NCBI RefSeq assembly: GCF_020982545.1
Contig: NZ_JAJKLK010000001.1
Coordinates: forward strand, 124,001 to 188,000
Origin: Streptomyces sp. MNU76
GTDB lineage: Bacteria; Actinomycetota; Actinomycetes; Streptomycetales; Streptomycetaceae
DNA: 64,000 bases
Direction: 5' to 3'
The number at the start of each line of letters is the position of its first letter. Within the stretch, counting starts at the first letter, position 1. Shown here piece by piece: positions 10,190 through 20,186 of this stretch. Both the position numbers and the translations under genes were made by a program. The notes beneath the pieces are model-generated. The model was not told the DNA's origin and searched no databases. It worked only from the letters and a program-made list of their open reading frames with translations.

Positions 10190-10990
10190 GTGCTCTCTCG
10201 TCTCTCCAGTCTTTCGCGTCCCGTCGCCGTAGCCGTGAGCTCCCTGCCGGTGGTGGGGCTGCTCGTCACGGTGGCGTTCGCACCGTTGCCGTTCTCCGTG
10301 GCGCAGCCGGGGATGACGGCGAACGTGCTCGGTGAGAACAAGGGCGAGCCGGTGATCACGATCAGCGGCGCCCAGGCCCGGAAGACCAGCGGCCAGCTGC
10401 GGATGACGACGATCGAGGCGACGGGACCGGACGCCCGGGTCGGCCTCGGTGACGTGCTCGACGGCTGGTTCCGCAGCGACCAGGCCGTCATGCCCCGCGA
10501 AGCGGTCTACCCCAGTGGTGACACCACCGAGGAGATCCAGGAGCACAACGCGGCCGAGATGAAGGAGTCCCAGGACACCGCCACCGAGGCCGCGCTCGCC
10601 TACCTCGGCGAGGACTCCGGTGACATCGAGGTCACCCTGCGGCTCGCCGACGTCGGCGGCCCCAGCGCGGGCCTGCTCTTCTCCCTCGGCATCGTCGACA
10701 AGCTCGACGGCGACGGCAGCGGCGGCGACCTCACGGGCGGCCGGGTCATCGCCGGTACGGGGACCATCGACACCGCCGGCAAGGTGGGCGCGGTCGGCGG
10801 GGTCGCCCTCAAGACCCAGGCCGCCCGGCGTGACGGCGCCACCGTGTTCCTGGTCCCCAAGGCCGAGTGCGCCGACGCGAAAGCCGAACTGCCCAAGGGG
10901 CTGCGGCTCATCCCGGTGACGACCCTGAAGGGCGCGGTGGGCTCCCTCGTCGCGCTGGAGACGGGCAAGGGGTCCGTACCCAGCTGCTGA
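10190..10990 (+). CDS. Secreted or membrane-anchored Lon-like (S16) PDZ protease
   Basis: A 266-residue YlbL-like protein. An N-terminal hydrophobic anchor (about residues 14-38) is followed by an extracytoplasmic region. The C-terminal S16 domain has the catalytic Ser in VGGPSAGLLFSLG and the catalytic Lys in TAGKVGAVGGV, the Ser-Lys dyad of Lon peptidases, without an ATPase domain. The family usually has an intervening PDZ segment; here that region is short. TAGATT lies 6 nt before GTG 10190, so the transcript is probably leaderless. The substrate is unknown. Confidence 0.85.
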   Translation: MLSRLSSLSRPVAVAVSSLPVVGLLVTVAFAPLPFSVAQPGMTANVLGENKGEPVITISGAQARKTSGQLRMTTIEATGPDARVGLGDVLDGWFRSDQAVMPREAVYPSGDTTEEIQEHNAAEMKESQDTATEAALAYLGEDSGDIEVTLRLADVGGPSAGLLFSLGIVDKLDGDGSGGDLTGGRVIAGTGTIDTAGKVGAVGGVALKTQAARRDGATVFLVPKAECADAKAELPKGLRLIPVTTLKGAVGSLVALETGKGSVPSC

Positions 10991-11045
10991 CGGCGGCCCT
11001 TTCAAGCCCTCAGGCCGTTCATGCCGGCCATGTCAGTCATGCCGG

Positions 11046-11558
11046 TCAGGCCCTCAGGTCGTCGTCTCCCGAGGTCCGTCCGTCGGTGCGTTCGCGGAGC
11101 GCCTCCTGCTCCACCAACGGGATGATCCGCAGCGGAACGGGGTTCTCCATCACGATCGCCGTGGCGGCCCGGACGATGCCGTCGATACCGACGACCCGGT
11201 CGATCACCCGCTGGAGATCGGCGTTCGAACGGGCCACCAGCCGGCACAGCATGTCCCCGCTGCCCGTCGTCGTGTGCAGTTCCAGCACCTCCGGCACGGT
11301 CGCCAGGTGCGCCCGTACGTCCGCGCCCTGCCCCTGCCGGATCTGCAGGGTCGCGAACGCCGTGACCGGGTAGCCGAGCGCCGCCGGGTCCACCTCGGGG
11401 CCGAAGCCGCGGATGACGCCGTTCGACTGGAGCCGGTCGAGCCGGGCCTGCACCGTGCCCCGCGCGACCCCCAGCCGCCGCGACATCTCCAGCACCCCGA
11501 TCCGGGGCTCGCGCGCGAGCAGGACGATCAGCCGCCCGTCCAGATGATCGATCGCCAC
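11046..11558 (-). CDS. Lrp/AsnC-family regulator divergent from hpd
   Basis: A 170-residue feast-famine regulator. The HTH is LLAREPRIGVLEMSRRLGVARGTVQARLDRL, followed by the RAM ligand domain with VLELHTTTGSGDMLCRLVA. GTG 11558 has GGGAGG 7 nt upstream and gives the usual protein start AIDHLDGRL; ATG 11579 is an alternative. It lies head to head with hpd (123 bp between starts), so it probably senses an aromatic amino acid or its keto acid and controls tyrosine catabolism. That link is inference from position. Confidence 0.88.
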   Translation of the reverse strand: MAIDHLDGRLIVLLAREPRIGVLEMSRRLGVARGTVQARLDRLQSNGVIRGFGPEVDPAALGYPVTAFATLQIRQGQGADVRAHLATVPEVLELHTTTGSGDMLCRLVARSNADLQRVIDRVVGIDGIVRAATAIVMENPVPLRIIPLVEQEALRERTDGRTSGDDDLRA

Positions 11559-11617
11559 CAGACCTCCCGGGGTGGGCATGCTGTGCGGAACGCGCCGCCC
11601 GACGCGCCTGCCGCTGA

Positions 11618-12844
<1,227 letters not shown>

Positions 12845-12896
12845 GTCGGGCGCTTGATAGCTCGGGGGGTGCGGTGCGTGGGCGGGTGCGGCTCGG

Positions 12897-13265
12897 TGGG
12901 GCTTCTCGCGCAGTACCCCGCGCCCCTAGGGCGTGTTTCGGAAGTCCCTTCTGCTCTGCGACGCCCGGCACGCTCCCCCGGTCTCGGCTGGCGCTCGACC
13001 GGGAGGTACCCCCACCGCCGCACCGGACGAAAGGCCAAGTACACCCAGTACGAGGCCTTTCGTCCGGCGCGCCGAGAGCACGCACCGGACGCCGCAGAGC
13101 CGCCCTTCGGGCGACGAAGGGACTTCCGAAACACGCCCTAGAAGACCAGGCCCCTGCGGGCCTGAAGCGCGGCGGGGCCGCGGGATGAAAAGCACGGGGC
13201 GCAGCCCCTGCTTTTCAGGGGCGCGGGAAACTGCGCGAGAAGCCCACCGGAGCCGCACCCGCCCA
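12897..13265. repeat. Streptomyces intergenic hairpin repeat interrupted by a MITE
   Basis: The gap 12845-13331 holds no gene. Its flanks, TCGCGCAGTACCCCGCGCCC on the left and the run from AAGACCAGGCCCCTG through GGGAAACTGCGCGAGAAGCC on the right, together match the uninterrupted repeat at 33399-33545. The MITE at 12926-13141 splits this copy. Confidence 0.75.
12926..13141. mobile_element. MITE copy 1, 216 bp
   Basis: It begins CTAGGGCGTGTTTCGGAAGT and ends with the exact complement, giving terminal inverted repeats of about 24 bp, with no coding capacity. Related copies lie at 19935-20088 and 48888-49056. An internal stem (GGACGAAAGGCC / GGCCTTTCGTCC) is present here and absent in copy 2. 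The repeat at 33.4 kb acts as a near-empty site and indicates insertion at TA (CCCC-TA-AAGACC) with TA duplicated. Confidence 0.8.
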
Positions 13266-13331
13266 CGCACTCGCCCACGCACCCGAACCCCCCCCGTTAC
13301 GCGAACCGCCCACCCTCCCCGACATACGGAT

Positions 13332-14782
13332 TCAACCGCCGCGCTCCTCCAGATGCCGCCGCCCCGCCGCCTCCAACCCCACCGCCCGCTCGATCACCCC
13401 CGGTGATACGCGTAGGCCACTCCGTACCTCCCCACCCCGCGCCCGATCCGTCGCCCGCCGTGCGAACCGCAGTGCCTCCCCGTCCCGCCCGGCCCGGTGC
13501 AACGCCCACCCCAGCGCGTCGGCCACCCGTAGCCCCGGTTGCCGCTCCCACTCCGCCCGCAGCACCCGCACCGCCTCCGCCGGATCCCCGTGGTCCGCCT
13601 CCAGCGTCCCGAGGACGAGCGACTCGTCCACCCCGGCCGCGGCGGACCGCGCCACCAACGCCCGCACCACGCCCCACTGCTTCCGAGTCTCCCTCGGCCG
13701 CCCCAGCGACTCGTACAACTCCCCCAGACGCAGGGCGACTTCGGCGGACGGCCGCCGCGCCAGTGCCGCCCGGTACGCCCGTACCCCCTCCGCCGTACGC
13801 CCCAGCGCGACCAGCGCCCGCGCCCGGCACGCCCCGGCCTCGGGTTCACCCGCGGCGGAGGCGGACCCGCCGGCCTCGCAGTACCGCAACGACTGCTCCG
13901 CGTCCCCGCTCCCAGGCCAGTTCCCCGGCCCGTACCCACCACGCCGCCCCCGCGGCCGACGGGCCCGCCGCCGAGGTCTCGGCTGCCGCCGCGTCCGAGA
14001 GCGCCGCCGCCGCGTCCTCACGCGCCCCTGGTCCCAGGAGACCCGCGCGGCCCGCGCCCTGGCCGCCGGCCCGGAGTCGACGGCGAGCATCCTGTCCCGG
14101 GTCGCGCGGGCGGCCTTGTACCGGCCGAGCCCGTCGTACGCGTCGATGAGCAGGGCGTACGAGGTCCAGCGCCCCGGCGCCACCCGGACGGCCTCCTCGC
14201 CCCACCGCTCCGCCGCCCGGAAGTCACGGCGGGCCACCGCGAGGGCGGTGAGGCCTTCGAGGGCGTCCGCGTTGCCGCCCGGCCGGAGCCGCAGCGAGGT
14301 GCGCAGGGCGCGTTCGGCCCGGGGGTAGTCGGTGACGCCACCGGTCCGGCGGGCCCGCTCGACGTACGCCACGCCGAGCACCGCCCAGGAGACGTGGTCC
14401 CCGGACGGGCCCGCACCCGGGCCTCCCGCTCCCGCACGGTCGCCACCACGTCGGGCAGCGCGGTGGCACCCGGCGGACAAGCGGGCGGGCACCCCGGCAG
14501 CCGCGACGGCCCCGGCCCGCCGGCCCTCGGCCCCGGCCGCCCCACGACCCGCGCCTCCCGACCGCCGCCCACTTCACCCGCGTCACCCCGCCCGGCGGCA
14601 CCACCATCAGCACACCCCGGGCACGAAACGCCCGACGACGGCCGCCACCACGCCTCCACCGCGCCGCCGGACCCGTCCCCACGCCTGCCCCCGGTCGGCC
14701 ATCCACCCCGGCCACGGCACCGAACGCACCGCCCGCCCGCACCAGCAGCCCGACCCGCCCGCTCCTCGTTCTCCTCAGACAT
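13332..14782 (-). pseudogene. TPR-repeat protein, frame broken several times
   Basis: A tetratricopeptide protein of about 480 residues whose readable segments lie in different frames. It starts MSEENEERAG at 14782, continues with LLVRAGGAFGAVAGV and VVATVREREARVRARP in two other frames, then the main frame gives VSWAVLGVAYVERARR, RAERALRTSLRLRP and other TPR helices. Between about 14035 and 13920 the true sequence (EDAAAALSDAAAAETSAAGP, ELAWERG) is in another frame, after which the main frame resumes to the stop at 13332. The changes lie in G/C-rich runs. The protein probably acts as a scaffold; no partner is evident. Its promoter is shared head to head with the GlcD-type gene. Confidence 0.72.
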
Positions 14783-14877
14783 GCCGTCACTGTGCGTCAA
14801 TACGACGACCACATTCGGCACCCGAACGCTCGCGCCGACGGGTTCACACCGATGGCCGCGAGTGCGAACCTGTGATC

Positions 14878-16278
14878 ATGAGCCGTATCCAAGCCCCGCC
14901 CGACGAGACGACCGGCAACCTCGTCGACCGACTGCTCAGCGGCCTGCCGCCGGAGGCGGTCCTCGTCGACCCGGACGTCACCACCTCCTACGCGAACGAC
15001 ATGGCGAGCTTCTGCGAGGCCGGTGTCCCGGCGGTCGTCGTCCTGCCCCGGACCGTCGAACAGGTGCAGCACGTCATGCGCACCGCCACCGAACTGCGCG
15101 TCCCGGTGGTCCCGCAGGGCGCCCGCACCGGCCTGTCCGGCGGCGCCAACGCCGCCGAGGGCTGCATCGTGCTGTCCCTGACGAAGATGGACCGCATCCT
15201 GGAGATCAACCCGGTCGACCGCATCGCCGTCGTCGAACCCGGTGTCGTCAACGCCGCCCTCTCCCGCGCGGTCGACGAGCACGGCCTCTCCTACCCGCCG
15301 GACCCCTCCAGCTGGGAGACGTGCACCATCGGCGGCAACATCGGCACGGCCTCCGGCGGCCTGTGCTGTGTGAAGTACGGGGTGACCGCCGAGTACGTCC
15401 TCGGCCTGGACGTCGTGCTCGCCGACGGCCGGCTGATGTCCACCGGCAGGCGCACCGCGAAGGGCGTCGCCGGTTACGACCTCACGCGGCTCTTCGTCGG
15501 CTCCGAGGGCTCGCTCGGCATCGTCGTCCGCGCGACCCTCGCCCTCAAGCCGCGGCCGCCCCAGCAGCTGGTGCTGGCGGCGGAGTTCGCGTCGGCGGCC
15601 GCCGCCTGCGACGCGGTGTGCCGGATCATGGCCGGCGGACACGTCCCCTCACTGCTCGAACTCATGGACCGTACGACGGTGAAGGCCGTCAACGACCTGG
15701 CGCACATGGGACTGCCGGAGACCACCGAGGCGCTGCTGCTCGCCGCCTTCGACACCCCGGACCCGGCCGCCGACCTCGCCGCCGTCGGCGCGCTGTGCGA
15801 GGCCGCGGGCGCCACCCAGGTCGTCCCGGCGGACGACGCGGCGGAGTCCGAACTGCTGCTCCAGGCAAGGCGGTTGTCGCTCACCGCGCTGGAGGCGGTG
15901 AAGGGCACGACGATGATCGACGACGTGTGCGTGCCGCGCTCCAGGCTCGGCGAACTGCTCGACGGCGTCGACCGCATCGCCGAGAAGTACGACCTGACCA
16001 TCGGGGTCTGCGCACACGCCGGCGACGGCAACACGCACCCCACCGTCTGCTTCGACGCGGCAGACCCCGACGAGTCCCGGCGCGCCCGCGAGTCCTTCGA
16101 CGAGATCATGGCCCTCGGTCTGGAACTCGGCGGCACGATCACCGGCGAGCACGGAGTGGGCATCCTCAAGAAGGAATGGCTGGCCCGGGAGATCGGCCCG
16201 GTGGGCATGGAGATGCAGCGGGCGGTGAAGTCCGTCTTCGACCCGCTGAACATCCTCAACCCGGGCAAGCTGTTCTGA
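14878..16278 (+). CDS. FAD-linked oxidase (GlcD/lactate dehydrogenase type)
   Basis: A 466-residue flavoprotein of the VAO/PCMH family, like GlcD or D-lactate dehydrogenase. The FAD-binding domain has VVVLPRTVEQVQHVMRTA, PQGARTGLSGGANA and the long CTIGGNIGTASGG loop. The cap domain ends with HAGDGNTHP and GEHGVGILKKEWL, the usual metal- and substrate-binding signature, and NPLNILNPGKLF is represented by FDPLNILNPGKLF. It oxidises a 2-hydroxy acid, probably glycolate or D-lactate. ATG 14878 has no clear ribosome site and may be leaderless; GTG 14872 is an alternative. Confidence 0.92.
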   Translation: MSRIQAPPDETTGNLVDRLLSGLPPEAVLVDPDVTTSYANDMASFCEAGVPAVVVLPRTVEQVQHVMRTATELRVPVVPQGARTGLSGGANAAEGCIVLSLTKMDRILEINPVDRIAVVEPGVVNAALSRAVDEHGLSYPPDPSSWETCTIGGNIGTASGGLCCVKYGVTAEYVLGLDVVLADGRLMSTGRRTAKGVAGYDLTRLFVGSEGSLGIVVRATLALKPRPPQQLVLAAEFASAAAACDAVCRIMAGGHVPSLLELMDRTTVKAVNDLAHMGLPETTEALLLAAFDTPDPAADLAAVGALCEAAGATQVVPADDAAESELLLQARRLSLTALEAVKGTTMIDDVCVPRSRLGELLDGVDRIAEKYDLTIGVCAHAGDGNTHPTVCFDAADPDESRRARESFDEIMALGLELGGTITGEHGVGILKKEWLAREIGPVGMEMQRAVKSVFDPLNILNPGKLF

Positions 16279-16303
16279 CGTCCGTGTTCCCGAGGCACGC
16301 GCC

Positions 16304-16717
16304 TCACTGGGCGAGGAGTTCGGCCAGGCCGTCGTCGATGCCCAGCCTGTCGAACTCCGAGCCCGGCGGGACCATCCGCAGGGTCCGCTCCAGCCAGGCC
16401 GACACCGCGGCCACCGGTGCTTCGAGCAGGGCGTCCCCGTCCGGCGAGCTGAGCGCCATCAGGACGACGCCGCGGCCCGACACCTTCGTCGGCCACACCC
16501 GCACGTCCCCGTGCCCGCACGGCCGGAACACCCCCTCGACCAGCAGCTCCCGCGCGAACGTCCAGTGCACCGGCCGGTCGGAGTTGACGTGGAAGGTGAT
16601 GTGGACGGCGTACGGGTCGTCGCCGCGGTAGACCAGCTTGGCCGGCACGGGGATGCTGCGCTCGGGCGACAGGACGAGTCTGAGCTCCAGTTCGCGCTCC
16701 ACGACGGTGTGCCGCAT
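16304..16717 (-). CDS. ssgG: SsgA-like sporulation cell-division protein, probably SsgG
   Basis: A 137-residue SsgA/SsgB family (SALP) protein. It has the family features DPYAVHITFHVNSDRPVHWTF, FARELLVEGVFRP, GHGDVRVWP and ALSSPDGDALLEAP. SALPs guide septum placement and cell-wall remodelling in sporulating aerial hyphae. In S. coelicolor SsgG (SCO2924, from memory) sits near hpd, with the same neighbours as here, and its loss causes skipped septa. Which paralogue this is rests on synteny rather than on a diagnostic residue. ATG 16717 has AGAGGA upstream. It converges with the oxidase gene (25 bp between stops). Confidence 0.85.
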   Translation of the reverse strand: MRHTVVERELELRLVLSPERSIPVPAKLVYRGDDPYAVHITFHVNSDRPVHWTFARELLVEGVFRPCGHGDVRVWPTKVSGRGVVLMALSSPDGDALLEAPVAAVSAWLERTLRMVPPGSEFDRLGIDDGLAELLAQ

Positions 16718-16981
16718 GGTGATCGTTCCTCTCTCGTAGAGGGCTCCGTGAGCGGGCCCGTACGAGTGAGAGGGGCGTGGCCCCCGAAGCATTACGCGGG
16801 TTCGCGAAACTCTTTTCCGACGAGTCCACCGACCGCCCGCGGACGCCCATGCCGCCCGCTCCGCCGTAGCAGATCCGTGCGCGAATGGGGCGGGTCCGGA
16901 GGCAGCGGTCATGGACCGGGCCGACGTCTGGTAGATCTGGATGCCTCCACCCGACCCACGAGCAGATACGGGACGACGGAC

Positions 16982-18688
16982 ATGAGCGCCCCAACCCCGG
17001 CCCCCGGCGACGACAGGCCCCGCGAAGGGTATTACCCGGACCCGTCCATTCCTGGATATGTCCGGTACTGGAACGGCGCGGCCTGGGTGCCGGGTACGAG
17101 CCGTCCGGCGCCCTCGGACGGTGACCCGCTCGCCCCGCCGCCCGGCTCCGGCTCGTCCGGCGCCGTGGAGGAGACGGGCCCGCACTTCTTCGACGAGGAC
17201 CCCGTGGGCGACGGCGGCGCGGCGCGGTCGGCCGCCGACAGCGCCCTGCACGGCTCCCGCCCCGAGCCCGCCTCCGCATGGGGCGCCGACCGCTCCCGGC
17301 AGACCGGCTTCGGCGGCGACAACGACCGTCGGGTGTCCTGGGGTTCCGCCCGCGGCGCCGACCCCCGCCTCTCCCTCACGGCCGGCCCGGGGGACACGGG
17401 CGGCGCCGCCGACGGCTCCGCCGTCCCGGCCGCGCCCGTCGGCTCCCCGGGCTACGGCGACCCCGGGCGGACGGCGAGCACGGACGGCACGGCGACCATC
17501 CCGCCGGCGGACGCCGAGGACGAGGACGGGGCCACACCCGGCACGGTGGTCTTCCGGCGCCCGGCCGCCTCCGGGCGCCCGGAGGCGGCCGAGAGCGCGG
17601 AACCCGCTCCGTCGGACGGCACCATGACGTTCCGTCCGTCCTCGCCCGCGGGGCAGCAGGACGGGGCCGCCCCGTGGCCCCGCCGCCTTCGGCGCGCCCC
17701 TGACCCCGGCCCAGGTCGCCGCCCAGCAGGCCCTGGGGCTCGCCCCCAGTCCTCGTCGCCCTCATCGGCGCCGTCCGGTCCTCAGCAGGGCCCGCAGACG
17801 CCGCCCGCCGCGCAGGACCCGTCGGTGCCGCAGCAGGGTCCGCGGCCTGGCCCAGCGGTCCCGGCGGCGGCATCCGCCCAGGCCTCGGCTCCCTCGGCCA
17901 CTGCTCCGGCGGCCCCGGCCGCCCCTGCCGTCCCGAGCCCGCAGCAGCCCCGTTCGGTGGCGCATTCCCACCGGCCCCGCAGTCCCGCAGGCGGCCCCGT
18001 CCCCGAACCTCGCGCCGGGTGCGCCCCGCAGTCCACCACCCCGCAGTCCGCCGACACCCCGATGGCCGTGGGCCTCGGCGGCGGGCAGCCCTCCTGGGCC
18101 CAGCAGGTGCATCAGCTTGCCGGGGGCGACGGGGAGCAGCCGGTCGCGCCGTGGAAGCCGGTCGTCGAGGACCCCTTCCAGGCGGCCGCGCGGCGGCAGG
18201 CCGAGGCCAGACCGGCGGGGCTCGGCAGACGGCTGGCGGCCCGGCTGGTGGACAGCCTGGTCGTCGGCGGGGTCACGGCCGTGGCCGCCGTGCCGTTCGG
18301 CACCAAGGCGGTCGACCACGTCGAAGAGAAGATCGACGAGGCCAGGCTCTCCGGCGAGCGGGTCACCGTCTGGCTGGTCGACGGCACGACCTCCGTCTAC
18401 CTGGGCATCATCCTGGGCGTCCTGTTCCTGGTCAGCGCCCTCTACGAGGTGCTGCCCACCGCCAAGTGGGGCCGCACCCTCGGCAAGAGGGTGTTCGGCA
18501 TCGAGGTCAGGGACATCGAGGGCCACGAGCCACCGTCCTTCATGGGCTCACTGCGGCGCTGGCTCGTCCACACCGTCTCCGGGCTGCTGGGCATCGGTGT
18601 GATCGGCGTGCTGTGGTGCGTGTGGGACAAGCCGTGGCGCCAGTGCTGGCACGACAAGGCGGCCCACACGTTCGTGGCGGGCGACTAG
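16982..18688 (+). CDS. RDD-family membrane protein with DUF2510 and long disordered region
   Basis: About 568 residues. A DUF2510 motif (GYYPDPSIPGYVRYWNGAAW) opens the protein, then about 330 residues rich in Pro, Gly, Ala and Ser, then an RDD domain with two or three membrane helices (GLGRRLAARLVDSLVVGGV; WGRTLGKRVFGIEVRD; HDKAAHTFV). Two compensating frame changes are visible in the linker: 17670-17747 reads sensibly as GPAAFGAPLTPAQVAAQQAL in the +1 frame, and 17945-18030 reads as FGGAFPPAPQ in another. These are probably small indels in C/G runs. The stop TAG at 18686-18688 is also the insertion boundary of the IS630 element. RDD proteins are of unknown function, possibly transport. Confidence 0.78.
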   Translation: MSAPTPAPGDDRPREGYYPDPSIPGYVRYWNGAAWVPGTSRPAPSDGDPLAPPPGSGSSGAVEETGPHFFDEDPVGDGGAARSAADSALHGSRPEPASAWGADRSRQTGFGGDNDRRVSWGSARGADPRLSLTAGPGDTGGAADGSAVPAAPVGSPGYGDPGRTASTDGTATIPPADAEDEDGATPGTVVFRRPAASGRPEAAESAEPAPSDGTMTFRPSSPAGQQDGAAPWPRRLRRAPDPGPGRRPAGPGARPQSSSPSSAPSGPQQGPQTPPAAQDPSVPQQGPRPGPAVPAAASAQASAPSATAPAAPAAPAVPSPQQPRSVAHSHRPRSPAGGPVPEPRAGCAPQSTTPQSADTPMAVGLGGGQPSWAQQVHQLAGGDGEQPVAPWKPVVEDPFQAAARRQAEARPAGLGRRLAARLVDSLVVGGVTAVAAVPFGTKAVDHVEEKIDEARLSGERVTVWLVDGTTSVYLGIILGVLFLVSALYEVLPTAKWGRTLGKRVFGIEVRDIEGHEPPSFMGSLRRWLVHTVSGLLGIGVIGVLWCVWDKPWRQCWHDKAAHTFVAGD

Positions 18689-18701
18689 TAGACTGTCGCG
18701 G

Positions 18702-19397
18702 CTAGTTTTTGGGATAGAGGTGGCGCAGTTTGATGCGTGCGTCGTGGGTGGTGAACTGCCAGTTCACCTGACGCTGGTCGGTGTTGGTGGCGTTCTGCCA
18801 GGCTGAGAGTTCGGTGTTGAGGGTGTCGAGGTCGCTGATCCGGCGGTCGAGGCATTGCCGGGTCAGTGCGGAGAGTTCGATCTCGGCGATGTTGAGCCAT
18901 GACCCGTGCTTGGGCGTGTGGTGGATCTCGAGGCGTTGGGCCAGGGCGAATGCCTCTTCGGGTTCGAACGCCTCGTACAACGAGGCGATGTTGTGGGTGT
19001 TGAGGTTGTCCATCACCAGCACCACGGTCTCGGCGTCGGGGTAGTCCACGCTCAGTAACTGTTTGACCTGGTAGGCCCAGTCGATCCGGGTCCGCCGGGA
19101 CAGTGCCTGAACGCGACGCCACCCGCGCAGGGGTTCGACCCACACGAAGATCGAGGACGTGCCGCAGCGGATGTACTCGCTGTCCTGGCGGGCGTCGTGA
19201 CCAGGGCGGGCCGGGAGTGGGTCGCGGGCATCGCCGAGGAGCTGGTAGGGCTTCTCGTCCATGCACACCACCGGACGTGCCGGGTCGTAGGGCCGGGCAT
19301 AGACGGCCAGCACGTCTTCCATCCGGGCCGCGAACTCCGCGTTCGCCCGGGGTGGGATGGTCCAGCACTTTCTCAGGTGAGGGCGCAGTTCCGTTTT
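18702..19397 (-). CDS. IS630 transposase, C-terminal DDE part (orfB)
   Basis: The catalytic half of the transposase: first Asp in [10 protein letters not shown], second Asp in [11 protein letters not shown], Glu in [17 protein letters not shown], all expected DDE residues of IS630. There is no independent start with a ribosome site; it is read by continuing from orfA. The run of seven A on the coding strand at 19400-19394 (preceded by CTT, followed by CGG) is a classic A-AAA-AAA slippery site for a -1 shift, giving a full protein of about 380 residues. It looks intact and potentially active. Confidence 0.85.
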   Translation of the reverse strand, partial: KTELRPHLRKCWTIPPRANAEFAARMEDVLAVYARPYDPARPVVCMDEKPYQLLGDARDPLPARPGHDARQDSEYIRCGTSSIFVWVEPLRGWRRVQALSRRTRIDWAYQVKQLLSVDYPDAETVVLVMDNLNTHNIASLYEAFEPEEAFALAQRLEIHHTPKHGSWLNIAEIELSALTRQCLDRRISDLDTLNTELSAWQNATNTDQRQVNWQFTTHDARIKLRHLYPKN

Positions 19398-19843
19398 TTT
19401 AAGACCCGCCCGATGGTGGAGTGGTCCAGATCGGGGATGTCCTCGGCCAGCGCGACATGTTTCTCCAGCAGCCGCAGCGACCACCGGGTATGGCCCTGGG
19501 GTGGCTGTGAGCACGCCATCGCGATCAGCCGGGCTTCGACCTCGCCGGTCACCGGCGAGGGCACCGGTGGGAGGTCGCGCTTCTTCCGCGCGATCGTGGC
19601 GTGCACATCGCCACCGGTCTCGGCGAAACGCTTGGCGACCAGCCGTAACGTCTCACCGGAGACGCCGAGCCGGGCCGCGATCACCGCCTTGGGATCCACG
19701 TCTCCCACCGAGGTGTCCAGTGCTAGCAGTACACGCGCACGCATGATCATCGAGGCCCCACGAACACCCGTGGTGGTCACCCGGACCAACTCCTCACGAT
19801 CCTGCGGTGTCAACCTGACCGGCCGCTTCTTCTGTGAACCCAT
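19373..19843 (-). CDS. IS630 transposase, N-terminal DNA-binding part (orfA)
   Basis: A 156-residue first frame starting at ATG 19843 ([20 protein letters not shown]). Two HTH regions are visible: [21 protein letters not shown] and the winged HTH around [16 protein letters not shown] with [14 protein letters not shown]. It ends soon after the A7 run, at 19373, where the -1 frame opens into the catalytic part. It binds the element's terminal repeats. Confidence 0.85.
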   Translation of the reverse strand: MGSQKKRPVRLTPQDREELVRVTTTGVRGASMIMRARVLLALDTSVGDVDPKAVIAARLGVSGETLRLVAKRFAETGGDVHATIARKKRDLPPVPSPVTGEVEARLIAMACSQPPQGHTRWSLRLLEKHVALAEDIPDLDHSTIGRVLKKRNCALT

Positions 19844-19934
19844 GACGACAGTCCTGTCCGGCAAAAGGGAAGGAGGAACCCACCAGACACCAGCCTCCCA
19901 ACCAGACACGCCACAACTAAGCAGCGACGCACTA

Positions 19935-20088
19935 CTAGGGCGTGTTTCGGAAGTACCTTCTGCTCTGCGACGCCCGGCACGCTCCCCCGGTCTCGGCTGG
20001 CGCTCGACCGGGAGGTACCCCCACCGCCGCACCGGACGCCGCAGAGCCGCCCTTCGGGCGACGAAGGGACTTCCGAAACACGCCCTAG
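19935..20088. mobile_element. MITE copy 2, 154 bp
   Basis: Same ends as copy 1 (CTAGGGCGTGTTTCGGAAGT and its complement) and nearly identical interior, but lacking about 62 bp corresponding to the internal stem of copy 1 (after CCGCACCGGACG). It is bordered on the left by the IS630 element. It lies in the gap before the second RDD gene. Confidence 0.8.
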
Positions 20089-20186
20089 CCGGGGGCCACC
20101 CCAGGCCCTGGCCTCCCCGCCGGAGCCGTACTCCGGACGGCCCCGTGCCGGATGCGGAGGCGGGGGGTTCGCGGTCGACTCGGGCC

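Larger units (their letters stand above)
18689..19934 (-). mobile_element. IS630-type insertion sequence
   Basis: An element of about 1.25 kb with one transposase in two overlapping frames. The ends form imperfect inverted repeats: left TAGTAGACTGTCGCGGCTAG, right (complement) TAGTAGTGCGTCGCTGCTTA. Flanking TA dinucleotides fit the IS630/Tc1 rule of TA duplication. The left end lies on the stop codon of the RDD gene and the right end abuts MITE copy 2, so it inserted exactly at the MITE border. Exact ends may be off by about 3 bp. Confidence 0.82.

Noticed and set aside
19394..19400. A frameshift error inside the IS630 transposase
   Set aside because: The A7 run with overlapping frames is the standard programmed -1 frameshift arrangement for such elements, so it is not counted with the G/C-run indels.
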